Below, one piece after another: positions 42,891-51,142 of a stretch of 64,000 bases of DNA. The stretch comes from Brotonthovivens ammoniilytica (GTDB lineage: Bacteria; Bacillota; Clostridia; Lachnospirales; Lachnospiraceae), in contig NZ_JAOQJQ010000004.1 in the NCBI RefSeq assembly GCF_025566885.1, positions 62,001 through 126,000 on the forward strand, written 5' to 3'. Within the stretch, counting starts at the first letter, position 1. Each line of letters begins with the position of its first letter. The notes beneath the pieces were generated by a model that saw only the letters and a list, made by a program, of their open reading frames with translations, made no database searches and had not been told where the DNA came from. The position numbers and the translations under genes are program-made.

Positions 42891-45800
42891 ATGAAAAAAT
42901 TTTTTTCTGTCTTTTTGATCTGCCTTTTAATCATCGGCAGCCTTCCTCTTACAGCCTTTGGCGCTCAGGGGAAAACATCAAAAGGCAAACCAACAGCCAA
43001 TGACTATCAGCCCGGCGAAGTCATCGTATGTATGACAGCCGAACAAGCAAAGAGCCGTCAGTCCGGCCTTCTGGCAAATGCCAAGGTACTGATGGAGCTT
43101 CCTGCATCCACAGAATCACAGGGAACATCCACCAGATCTCTGAGCAAATCCTCAGCCGGCACATCCCAGGTTCTGGCCCTGGTTACTGACAAGAACCGCT
43201 CTACAGAAGACCTTATAGAAGAGCTCTCCGATGATCCACGGGTTATTTTTGCAGAACCCAATTATAAAATCACACCATTCACAGATGAGCCCGCCATGCT
43301 TTTCACAAAAGACGGAAATATTACAACTGCAGATACAAAAAACAGCTCCGATACTTTATCCCGGGATACTTCTTCCTCACTTCCGGACATGACAGACTAT
43401 CAGTGGGCTTACAATAATACCGGAGAATATTTTGGCTCTCAAAAAGGATTTGACATGAATATCCCCGGCTGGAACCAGCCCTCCGGAGAAAATAAAGATA
43501 TTGTAATCGCCGTACTAGACACCGGTGTAGATGATACCAATCCGGATTTAAAAAACAAGATGTGGAACCGGGGAAACTTAGATCTGCCCGGCGGAGAACA
43601 CGGCATCAGCTTTGCAGACTGGAATGCACTAGAAGACACTTCTGATCCGGATGGCCACGGTACACACTGCGCCGGAATTATCGGAGCTCAGTGGGGAAAC
43701 GGCGGTACTTCCGGAGCTTCAGAACACGCAAAAATCATGGCCCTGCGCTTTGGATCTGATTTAGAATCTATAATCTTATGTTACGCTTATATGGAAGAGG
43801 CCATTAACCAGGGAGTAAATTTAAAAGCCGTTAACTGTTCTTTTACAACTGCAGGTACCTCTCAGTCACTGAATCTGGCCGTAGAGATACTGGGAAAACT
43901 TGGAGCAGTTTCTGTATACGGTTCTGCAAACTCCGCAGCAGATAACGATAAAACCCATATTTTATCCTCTACCTTTGTCAGTAATCCATATGCGGTAGTC
44001 GTAAATGCCTCCAATTCCTACGGAAAACTTGCTTCCTACAGCTGTTACGGCATACGCACCACAGATATCGTTGCCCCCGGTACTCAGATCTTATCCACCG
44101 GTCCGGAATTTCAAAGCAGCTATTACCCGGAATTTACCAATGATAATCTTTTCTATGAAGGATTTGAAAATGGAGACGGGTCTCTGGCTTTTTATACAAC
44201 ATCAGCTCCCAAAAACGGTAAGCGCTGCGGAGAAATTGTTTCTGAAAAGCCATATAACGGAACCTACAGTCTGAAACTTAAGGGCTCCAAAGAGCTGACA
44301 ACCATATACTCTGAGCCTATGGATCTAACCGCACTTGACGGCTTTAATCCGGATGCAGAATACCGTTTTTCTCTTTCTGCTGCCGGGGGAGGTGATCAGG
44401 GCAGCGCCGGACTTTCAATTTCAGTCAAATTAACTAACGGAGAGTTCACTTCGCTGAGTGGCCCTGTATCCATGGACGGCGGATTCGAGTCTAATACCCA
44501 GGCTGAGCAGATTTTACCTGAAAATACGGATTATAAACATTTTCAGTTCCGCCTCGATTACGCCCCTGTGACATTAGATTTTTCAGACGGATTCGCTAAG
44601 GCAGAGCTAACAGACGGCTATATCTATATTGACAATATTGGCATTGGGGAAGGTGTTTTACCGTTTTTTTATTCAAACGGAACATCCATGGCCACACCTG
44701 CCATTACGGGCGCTATAGCAGTATTAGCTGAACGCTATCCAAATGATTCTCCTGCCAAACGCGCTGCCCGGGTAATTGGAAGTGCCGCAAAAAATGAAGA
44801 ATTTAAAGATATCTGCGTTTCAGACGGCGCTGTTGATCTTTCAAAGTCTGCCAATCCCAATCCGGTTGTCAACTCCGCTGATATTAAAGAAGATTCCGTT
44901 GTCATTGACGGCTACTTTTTTGGAAATCAGCCTCAGGTAACCATTGACGGGAAAAATGTAACGATTTATTCTTCTGAATCCACCCCTGAAGGTGGCAGCC
45001 GGCTGACAGTTTCAAAACCCCAGGGACTTTCCGGTCTGTGCAGAGTTTCTGTAACTTCCGCTTCCGGTGAGGGACATCAAGCCTTTGATTTTGGCCAGGC
45101 AGCAGACGCTTCATACTTTGAGCATACTCTGCCCCTGCCGGAAGATACAAGCTTTTACGACGCAGAAAATTACCAGATCGTTCCATATGGGGAATACCTG
45201 TACTTTTTTCCGACACTTTCACTAACGTACAACCCCGTAGATCAGATCTGGCGTTTTCATCCGGATACCCAGACCTGGGATCAGATTAAACTTCCGGAAT
45301 CCCTTATGTTTTATTCATCCTCTGCCGCAGTATGGCAGGATACGCTCTACATCCATGATTTAATATACATGGGAATTTTTACTTACAACGGCAGCAGCTG
45401 GGATATGCTTCCGGACCCTGACGCCAAATTTCCTATTACCGGCGGAAGTCTTGTAAATGCCAGTGACAGCCTCCTGCTCATGGGCGGTCTATCTTCGGAC
45501 AGCAGCACAAATTCCTGGCAGCATAATCATACGATTTACAGCGTAGATCCAAAAACAGCTTCCTTAAAAGCTGTCGGTACCAGCTCCCGGGATGCAAAGT
45601 TCCCATATATCAGTGCCAATGACGAAACGCTTCTGGTTACAGGAGGACTTAGCCAAAGTAACCAAAACGGCATGCTGCCAGGAGCAGAACTTCTAACCCT
45701 GCAGAATGGAACCTATGTGGAGAAAAAACTGGATCTTGATTCCATTACAGAGCGTTCCATTTCCGGCTTTGCCAGCGCTCCTGTTAAAGGAGGCTATCTA

Positions 45801-46325
45801 ATGATTGGTTCAGAAAGTAAGGACGGCACTACCGATACATACTTTGTAAGCAAGGACGGAAGCATAAGTCTTTACGATAAAAGGGTGTCGAATCTGGCAC
45901 TGTCCAGTCCATCTGCAGCAGCATATAACGGACAGGTTTATGTATTAGCGCATACTAACACAGGAGATCACAGCTATATCTTTAAATCCACCTCTGCCCA
46001 AACACTGGATATGGAGCTGAACCCGAATCCGGAAACTCCGGTGGAACCAGAGGACCCAGAGAAACCAGAGCAGCCCGGCGATACCCAAGATCCGGGACAA
46101 AATAATGATCCAGAAACACCGGGAGATACCCAGAAACCGCAAAACCCTGATCAGTCTGATACAAACTCTGATCAGACGATTTCTGACAGGGAAACTTTGG
46201 CAGACGCAAATGTCAAAACCGGAGTCTCTGATTCACGAAATATTCTGTTTTCCGTTCTTGGGCTGTCAGGCGCCGGCATCCTGACTGTGGTATTGCTGCA
46301 AAAACGCAGAACTTACCGCAGATAA
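42891..46325 (+). CDS. cell-wall-attached subtilisin-like protease with kelch-like propeller
   Basis: An 1144-residue exported S8 protease. A signal peptide (1-25) and an inhibitor-like propeptide (about 40-126, ending PRVIFAEPNYKI) precede the catalytic domain, with Asp210 (VLDTGVD), His256 (DGHGTHCAG) and Ser599 (GTSMATPA). An insert of about 165 residues between His and Ser (about 420-588) looks like a jelly-roll carbohydrate or cell-binding module. A kelch-like propeller (about 760-1010), a Pro-rich spacer, NVKTG, a membrane helix and RRTYRR end it. NVKTG resembles non-LPXTG sortase signals. It probably digests host or dietary proteins at the cell surface. Confidence 0.9.
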   Translation: MKKFFSVFLICLLIIGSLPLTAFGAQGKTSKGKPTANDYQPGEVIVCMTAEQAKSRQSGLLANAKVLMELPASTESQGTSTRSLSKSSAGTSQVLALVTDKNRSTEDLIEELSDDPRVIFAEPNYKITPFTDEPAMLFTKDGNITTADTKNSSDTLSRDTSSSLPDMTDYQWAYNNTGEYFGSQKGFDMNIPGWNQPSGENKDIVIAVLDTGVDDTNPDLKNKMWNRGNLDLPGGEHGISFADWNALEDTSDPDGHGTHCAGIIGAQWGNGGTSGASEHAKIMALRFGSDLESIILCYAYMEEAINQGVNLKAVNCSFTTAGTSQSLNLAVEILGKLGAVSVYGSANSAADNDKTHILSSTFVSNPYAVVVNASNSYGKLASYSCYGIRTTDIVAPGTQILSTGPEFQSSYYPEFTNDNLFYEGFENGDGSLAFYTTSAPKNGKRCGEIVSEKPYNGTYSLKLKGSKELTTIYSEPMDLTALDGFNPDAEYRFSLSAAGGGDQGSAGLSISVKLTNGEFTSLSGPVSMDGGFESNTQAEQILPENTDYKHFQFRLDYAPVTLDFSDGFAKAELTDGYIYIDNIGIGEGVLPFFYSNGTSMATPAITGAIAVLAERYPNDSPAKRAARVIGSAAKNEEFKDICVSDGAVDLSKSANPNPVVNSADIKEDSVVIDGYFFGNQPQVTIDGKNVTIYSSESTPEGGSRLTVSKPQGLSGLCRVSVTSASGEGHQAFDFGQAADASYFEHTLPLPEDTSFYDAENYQIVPYGEYLYFFPTLSLTYNPVDQIWRFHPDTQTWDQIKLPESLMFYSSSAAVWQDTLYIHDLIYMGIFTYNGSSWDMLPDPDAKFPITGGSLVNASDSLLLMGGLSSDSSTNSWQHNHTIYSVDPKTASLKAVGTSSRDAKFPYISANDETLLVTGGLSQSNQNGMLPGAELLTLQNGTYVEKKLDLDSITERSISGFASAPVKGGYLMIGSESKDGTTDTYFVSKDGSISLYDKRVSNLALSSPSAAAYNGQVYVLAHTNTGDHSYIFKSTSAQTLDMELNPNPETPVEPEDPEKPEQPGDTQDPGQNNDPETPGDTQKPQNPDQSDTNSDQTISDRETLADANVKTGVSDSRNILFSVLGLSGAGILTVVLLQKRRTYRR

Positions 46326-46404
46326 TTCTACTTTGCACCAGCACGCATCGTCACACAAAGTGCATTTTTAAGTTATAGAAAATTCGAAGAACTTTCGTAT
46401 GTCA

Positions 46405-46444
46405 AAAAAGTACAGGCCCGCATTTGGGGACCTGTACTTTTTAT
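46405..46444. terminator. bidirectional intrinsic terminator
   Basis: AAAAAGTACAGG pairs with CCTGTACTTTTT between the convergent protease and lipoprotein genes. Confidence 0.88.
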
Positions 46445-46464
46445 TTTCCGCAATTCAATGGTTT

Positions 46465-47403
46465 CTATAAAATAACAAAATACACATACAACGTATACGT
46501 TTTATAATTACCTGTTTCTATAAAATTATTTACTGTTTTACCCAGTCTGTATTCTCCCGGTGACAGCTGGCCATAAATAAGATCCCAATTTACTTCAAAT
46601 TCTGCAGCCTGATCTCTTGGAATTTTATAGGCAATGTCATGAAAAGCGGTGTCTGCTTTCCCAGGAACAGCCCTCCAGGTATCTTTATCCAAAACCTCAA
46701 GGGAAAAATCTTCTCCATAAAAAAGCTCTCCCTCCGCATTTCCACCGGACTGATAAAAGTATAACCGGGCTCCCTTTTCATCAATCCTCTGGCTGTACAG
46801 CTTAAGACCCAATGAATTTATCTCTGTATTGTCATATATCTGATGATCTGCAGAACCGTTTTGAGCCGGTACAAATTTTACTGTTTCCAAAATCTGAATA
46901 ATCTCATCTTCATACTCCGTCCACCAGTCCTCCACAGAATCTGCTGTCATAACAAGACCTTTATTATCCTCCTGAAATACCACATAATCCCAGTAGCTAT
47001 GGTTATCATAAATACCAATTACCGCATCTGTTCCGCCAAATGTCCTTGTTTCTTCTTTCAGCCCTGTTCCACATACGCCAAACCCCTCTGTATACGAAAG
47101 ATTCAGATATCCGCTGTCGGTATCTTTGGGATAGATATACATTCCATAAGATGTATCATCTCCCACAGCCGGGAAACCGGTGCACTGCCAGCCCTGGGGG
47201 AGCTGAATCTGAATAGAGCCTGCCGCTCCGGGCATGGCAAAAACTTCACCTCCACCAGATTCTTTATCTTCTTCTCTGCTATTCTGCTTTTCTGCCTCTA
47301 ATACCGACACCTTTGCCCCATCATTTTCTGATACTCCCCGGCTGGAACAGGCAGTTAAACCTGCTGCCGCCAGCAAAAGCACAGCCGCTAATCCTTTCTT
47401 CAT
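46465..47403 (-). CDS. lipoprotein, immunoglobulin-like domain at C-terminus
   Basis: A 312-residue lipoprotein with signal peptide and lipobox LTAC (MKKGLAAVLLLAAAGLTAC). The middle domain (about 40-175) is an unassigned mixed fold. The last 110 residues, with LKLYSQRIDEKGARLYFYQ, YGEDFSLEVLDKDTW and LSPGEYRLGKTVNNF, resemble the immunoglobulin-like BsuPI/'Big_13'-type domain of Firmicutes lipoproteins. Start at 47403 by AAAGGGG; the 28 residues read upstream are untranslated. Function unknown. Confidence 0.82.
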   Translation of the reverse strand: MKKGLAAVLLLAAAGLTACSSRGVSENDGAKVSVLEAEKQNSREEDKESGGGEVFAMPGAAGSIQIQLPQGWQCTGFPAVGDDTSYGMYIYPKDTDSGYLNLSYTEGFGVCGTGLKEETRTFGGTDAVIGIYDNHSYWDYVVFQEDNKGLVMTADSVEDWWTEYEDEIIQILETVKFVPAQNGSADHQIYDNTEINSLGLKLYSQRIDEKGARLYFYQSGGNAEGELFYGEDFSLEVLDKDTWRAVPGKADTAFHDIAYKIPRDQAAEFEVNWDLIYGQLSPGEYRLGKTVNNFIETGNYKTYTLYVYFVIL

Positions 47404-47538
47404 CTGCACAGCCCCTTTCTCATCCTGTTTTCTTACTTTTATTTCTTCCTGTCTATTAAGTGTAAAAAAAGAGGACTTTTGTTGCACAGTTGAAAAATAT
47501 TCTCTCCTATACCGCTGGGCAGTGAATCTCCTATCCGG

Positions 47539-47550
47539 TTCAAGTCTCGC
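47539..47550 (-). repeat. broken end of the dispersed structured element
   Basis: The minus strand reads GCGAGACTTGAA two bases past the DUF6440 stop. It equals the 3' end of the structured element copy at 34.3 kb. Confidence 0.4.
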
Positions 47551-47551
47551 T

Positions 47552-47731
47552 TTAATTTAATCGGGGCGTAATCACCGGCTTACCTTCCCGATCTAAAAGC
47601 GGCGTCAGTCCGGCGCCATATCCGCTGATATGAAACAGATAATTTACACCGGTTTCCTTATCCACTAAAATCTCTGTCACATTTAATTTACCCTGTGTAT
47701 ATACTTTTTCAAATCTGTCTTTATTCTCCAT
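47552..47731 (-). CDS. DUF6440 family small protein
   Basis: A 59-residue protein, MENKDRFEKVYTQGKL at the start, then ILVDKETGVNYLFHISGYG and GLTPLLDREGKPVI, which is the DUF6440 pattern. The family's function is unknown. GGAGGA lies nine bases before the ATG. It follows the methyltransferase gene by 28 bp on the same strand. Confidence 0.85.
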   Translation of the reverse strand: MENKDRFEKVYTQGKLNVTEILVDKETGVNYLFHISGYGAGLTPLLDREGKPVITPRLN

Positions 47732-47759
47732 TTTTCATGCTCCTCCAATTTGGCATTCA

Positions 47760-48419
47760 TTATTTCCGGGTTCCTGTCACACAGATCATCTGATCTGCTC
47801 CTTTGTGTATCTTAACATCAATAAATCCGCATATCTCCAGCAGTTCCTTTAATTCCTCAGGCCGGTAAATTTTCATAAAACCGTCAATCTTGGGCCAGTT
47901 ATTGTTATCGGGATCGCTGCCCTCGTTTAAAACAGCAAAAGTTCCTCCTGATTTTAGTACCCGGAAAATCTCCTTTAGTCCCTTCCGGATATCCGGCCAG
48001 AAATAAACTGTCTCTACCGCTGTGACCAGATCAAATGTCCGCTCCTTAAAAGGAAGCCCTGCCACATCCGCCTTCTGGACCTGGCAGCGTGTCCCTATAT
48101 ATTCCCGGTTTGTTTCCTGAGACTGTCTGACACTTACTTCAGAATAATCAATACCATCTATGATGCTTCCCGGTGAACGCTTTAGCATCTCTGCGATTGT
48201 AGCTCCGCCGCCGCATCCCACATCTAAAATCCGCAGACTTTCTTTCCAGGGAAGCAGCGGCAGCCCAAATGCCCGCAGCGGTCCATGGCTGACATTCATT
48301 CTTTCCAACATTCTCTCACCAATTTTCCCTTCCGGCCGTGCCGGATTTTCCCGTATTTCTGACATATCATTTACACCCACAGATTTTGATACTTCTGTGC
48401 ACTCCTTTTTTTCTAACAT
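47760..48419 (-). CDS. class I SAM-dependent methyltransferase
   Basis: A 219-residue methyltransferase of the UbiE/Methyltransf_11 type: motif I ILDVGCGGGATI (64-75), the acidic GIDYSEV, motif II FDLVTAVETVYFWPD and motif III FRVLKSGGTFAVLNE. The acceptor is unknown. It is 24 bp after the VWA gene. The start codon is unsure: neither ATG 48419 nor ATG 48365 has a strong ribosome site. Confidence 0.9.
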   Translation of the reverse strand: MLEKKECTEVSKSVGVNDMSEIRENPARPEGKIGERMLERMNVSHGPLRAFGLPLLPWKESLRILDVGCGGGATIAEMLKRSPGSIIDGIDYSEVSVRQSQETNREYIGTRCQVQKADVAGLPFKERTFDLVTAVETVYFWPDIRKGLKEIFRVLKSGGTFAVLNEGSDPDNNNWPKIDGFMKIYRPEELKELLEICGFIDVKIHKGADQMICVTGTRK

Positions 48420-48443
48420 CTTATCACATAGTTTTCTTTTTTT

Positions 48444-49145
48444 CTATCGAATATCTGATCCACACCGGCGTGTATATCTGAATACTTTTTTCTGATTCCT
48501 TTTCTTAAAATCTTTTTCAATATCCTTTTTCCAGCTGCCATCCACATCGGCCATACAGGCAGCTGCCCGCATACAGGAAAGTGTCTCCTCAACGGCACGG
48601 TAATTTAATGCAATGCCCTCACTGTCGTTTTGAAAGGTAACAGACCGGTCAGCATCAATTCCGAACTTGCGGGCCTCTGACACAGCATCCATATTCGCTC
48701 CCAAAAATAAGAACTCCCATCCATATTTTTGTTTTTCATGCTCTATCATACTTCTGATCTGACTATACCCATATTCCTTGCTGGCATTTTCAAGCCCGTC
48801 TGTTGTAATGACAAAAATCACCTTCTCTGCTCTTAGCTCCTCCGGCAGATGCCTCTGAATATGAATCATTTTCTGAATTGTCTTTCCTACTGCATCCAAA
48901 AGAGCCGTGCAGCCCCTCACATAATAATCCTCTCCGGAAAGCTCTCTTACTGCACGTAACGGAAATCTGTCATGAATCAGTTCATAGCAGTCGTCAAACA
49001 AAACTGTAGTTACATTTGCCTCTCCGCTCTGTTTTTTCTGCTTCTTTAACATTCCATTAAAACCACCAATGGTATCGCTCTCCAGCCCTGCCATGGAGCC
49101 GCTTCTATCCAAAATAAAAACCAGTTCTGTTAAATCTTTTTTCAT
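48444..49145 (-). CDS. von Willebrand factor A domain protein
   Basis: A 233-residue cytoplasmic VWA protein. The metal-ion-dependent adhesion site is complete: DRSGSM (residues 13-18), the Thr in GCTAL and the Asp in TTDGLEN. A basic tail (KKDIEKDFKKRNQKKVFRYTRR) follows the fold. It lacks a signal peptide. It is encoded after a macro-domain/HTH protein, and both are in the same direction, suggesting a shared stress or signalling role by inference. Confidence 0.9.
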   Translation of the reverse strand: MKKDLTELVFILDRSGSMAGLESDTIGGFNGMLKKQKKQSGEANVTTVLFDDCYELIHDRFPLRAVRELSGEDYYVRGCTALLDAVGKTIQKMIHIQRHLPEELRAEKVIFVITTDGLENASKEYGYSQIRSMIEHEKQKYGWEFLFLGANMDAVSEARKFGIDADRSVTFQNDSEGIALNYRAVEETLSCMRAAACMADVDGSWKKDIEKDFKKRNQKKVFRYTRRCGSDIR

Positions 49146-49225
49146 TGTAAGTACCTTCCTTTCTCTGTTGGTAATTACAGTATAAAAGATTATTCATCAG
49201 AACTGGTCGCATTCCAGGCGACAAT

Positions 49226-50287
49226 TTAGCCGCCTAGCAATGGCTGCTCATAAGCAAATAGCATTTCATTAATTTCATAAATATCATAACGTTCATGTTC
49301 TATAAAATAGCTGATAATTACATCCGATTTGGAGGCGCCGGAAAACGCATAACCGGCCCGCATCAGCAGATCCTTTGATTCGTCCAGGGATAATTCAAGG
49401 GCAATAGCAAAAGCCATCACGGTTTTTTTATTAGGTGCATAATAGATATCCTTTCGTATTTTTGAAAAATGCCGCCGGTCTATATTGGCCTTTTTATACA
49501 CTTCCGAATCTTTCATCCCCCGTTCATCAATCAGCCGTAACAGCATCTGAGAAAAGGATTCCTCCATATGCTCCATAAGATTATTAAGACTTCGTCCAAA
49601 AATCCTTTTTTTCTTTTTCAGAAACACTTTTTCCCCGGTTTTTATCGGAATCTCTTTCGCCGCAGCAGAACCAGGAAAACAGGTGCTCATCTGTGCAGAA
49701 GAGGTTCCCCTAAACCTTCTGGCCTGATTTCCCCCTTCAAACTCTTCGTTTTTTGTCTCTACATAATGATCATCAATATATTCTTTTACAGAAGCTGAAA
49801 GCTTCTGACTGACTGCCAATGATTTTCTGTCATATAAAACAAGATATACCAGCATATCATGCTCCCACAGAAAATCACTGATTGCCGAAGCTGCTACTTT
49901 AAAGGCTTCCTCCTTGGGATACCCGTAACTTCCTGCTGAAAGCAGAGGAAATGCAATAGATTTAAGACCTTTTTCCAATGCCAGCTTTAAAGACTCCATA
50001 TAGGCACTGTACAAATACTCTGCCTCCTGGCGCCCTCCCCCCTGCCAGCAGGGTCCAACCGCATGAATGATATATCTGGCGGGCAGCGCAAAAGCCTCTG
50101 TTAATACAGCCCTCCCAACGTCACAGTGTCCGATTCTGGCACAGGCCTGGATCAGCTTCTTTTCACCGGCAGCCAGAAAAACGGCTCTGCTGGTGCCGCT
50201 GCCCTCCAGCAGGCCTTCATTTGCAGGATTCACAATAGCATCCGCCTGTACCTTTGTTATATCATTTCTGATCATTAGAAATGGCAT
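49226..50287 (-). CDS. macro domain protein with C-terminal HTH-like domain
   Basis: A 353-residue fusion. Residues 1-170 are a macro domain (ADAIVNPANEGLLEGSGTSRAVF, YIIHAVGPCW, FPLLSAGSYGYP) that binds ADP-ribose or related ligands and may remove ADP-ribose from targets. After a Lys-rich linker (about 215-230), residues 240-353 form a helical module with SFSQMLLRLIDERGMKDSEVYKKANIDRR and ALELSLDESKDLLMRAGYAFS, a Cro/Xre-like fold found at the C-terminus of several Lachnospiraceae signalling proteins. The combination suggests a nucleotide-sensing regulator. GAGCAGCAAG precedes the ATG. Confidence 0.87.
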   Translation of the reverse strand: MPFLMIRNDITKVQADAIVNPANEGLLEGSGTSRAVFLAAGEKKLIQACARIGHCDVGRAVLTEAFALPARYIIHAVGPCWQGGGRQEAEYLYSAYMESLKLALEKGLKSIAFPLLSAGSYGYPKEEAFKVAASAISDFLWEHDMLVYLVLYDRKSLAVSQKLSASVKEYIDDHYVETKNEEFEGGNQARRFRGTSSAQMSTCFPGSAAAKEIPIKTGEKVFLKKKKRIFGRSLNNLMEHMEESFSQMLLRLIDERGMKDSEVYKKANIDRRHFSKIRKDIYYAPNKKTVMAFAIALELSLDESKDLLMRAGYAFSGASKSDVIISYFIEHERYDIYEINEMLFAYEQPLLGG

Positions 50288-50320
50288 TTTCTTGCTGCTC
50301 CTTTCACTGCTTCTCTAATT

Positions 50321-50422
50321 CAAGTCTCGCTCTCGAGACTTGGTGCGCGATTTGGGTCAGCTTTGCTGACAATATTCTATTCCCAAGCGCTGCACATCCT
50401 CGCGAAGCGTGTATCAGATATG
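50321..50422 (-). repeat. dispersed structured element, copy 3
   Basis: Read on the minus strand: CATATCTGATACACGCTTCGCGAGGATGTGCA, then GCGCTTGGG pairing with CCCAAATCGC around GTCAGC-AAA-GCTGAC, with AATAGAATATT unpaired, and hairpin CAAGTCTCG-AGAG-CGAGACTTG. Compared with copy 2, the stem pairs have changed together (TTCGG/CCGAA against TTGGG/CCCAA). It lies between the PII and macro genes, 34 bp before the macro start. Confidence 0.7.
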
Positions 50423-50441
50423 AAATCCTCTTCCAGCCGCG

Positions 50442-51128
50442 CTAATCAAGATCTTCTTCCAGCATCCGGATTCCTGCGGTTCCAGTTACCGGCAGAGAAA
50501 AGACAATGACCCGTTCCTCTTCTTTAAGCCCGCACTGATCCATAATTGCTTTCATAATACTATCTTTCTGAGACTTTTTCGTAACAATCAAAATAACTTC
50601 TTTTTCTTTTGCCAGAGAAACACCTAAAAATTTCTCCGCCTTTTCCACACCGGTGCCTTTTGCATGAAGAACCGTTCCGCCTCCGCTTCCTCCGCTGCGG
50701 GCTGCATCCATTACACTGTCGATACTCCCTTGATTAGCAATGGCAACTACCAGTTCATATTTTGTTTCTGTCAATGCGCTTTCCTCCTCTTTTTCATACT
50801 CCTGACCCTGAGTTAAAAACTGCAGCACATTTTTTCCACCGATACTGCTTACCGGAATCGTAAATGCAATTCCGCTTCCGGGAATATCAATCTGCAGATT
50901 TATAATCAGACTCCGCCTCAGGCGTTTCCATGTCTCATCTGTAACAATTGAAAAATAAACGTTTTTTTCTGTAGCCTCCAAACCAAAATAATCCAGTACT
51001 TCACTGTTTGCCGTTCCAGATCCGGGAGCATCCAGCACCTGACAGATTTCATGCTCTTCAAAAAACTCTTTCAAGCGGTTCCGCCTGCTTCGGTTAGTGA
51101 TTACAACCATCATATATATTCTGCTCAT
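50442..51128 (-). CDS. tandem PII-like protein
   Basis: A 228-residue protein made of two PII-fold copies (about 1-110 and 120-228). Each begins with a beta strand and a helix (MMVVITNRSRRNRLKEFFEE; ELVVAIANQGSIDSVMDAARSGG) and the second copy keeps a Gly-rich nucleotide loop (GGSGGGTVLHAKG). PII proteins bind ATP, ADP or other effectors and gate transporters. It lies 14 bp after the DUF1538 gene, which it likely regulates as AmtB partners do. Confidence 0.85.
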   Translation of the reverse strand: MSRIYMMVVITNRSRRNRLKEFFEEHEICQVLDAPGSGTANSEVLDYFGLEATEKNVYFSIVTDETWKRLRRSLIINLQIDIPGSGIAFTIPVSSIGGKNVLQFLTQGQEYEKEEESALTETKYELVVAIANQGSIDSVMDAARSGGSGGGTVLHAKGTGVEKAEKFLGVSLAKEKEVILIVTKKSQKDSIMKAIMDQCGLKEEERVIVFSLPVTGTAGIRMLEEDLD

Positions 51129-51142
51129 ATACAGGTCTCCTT

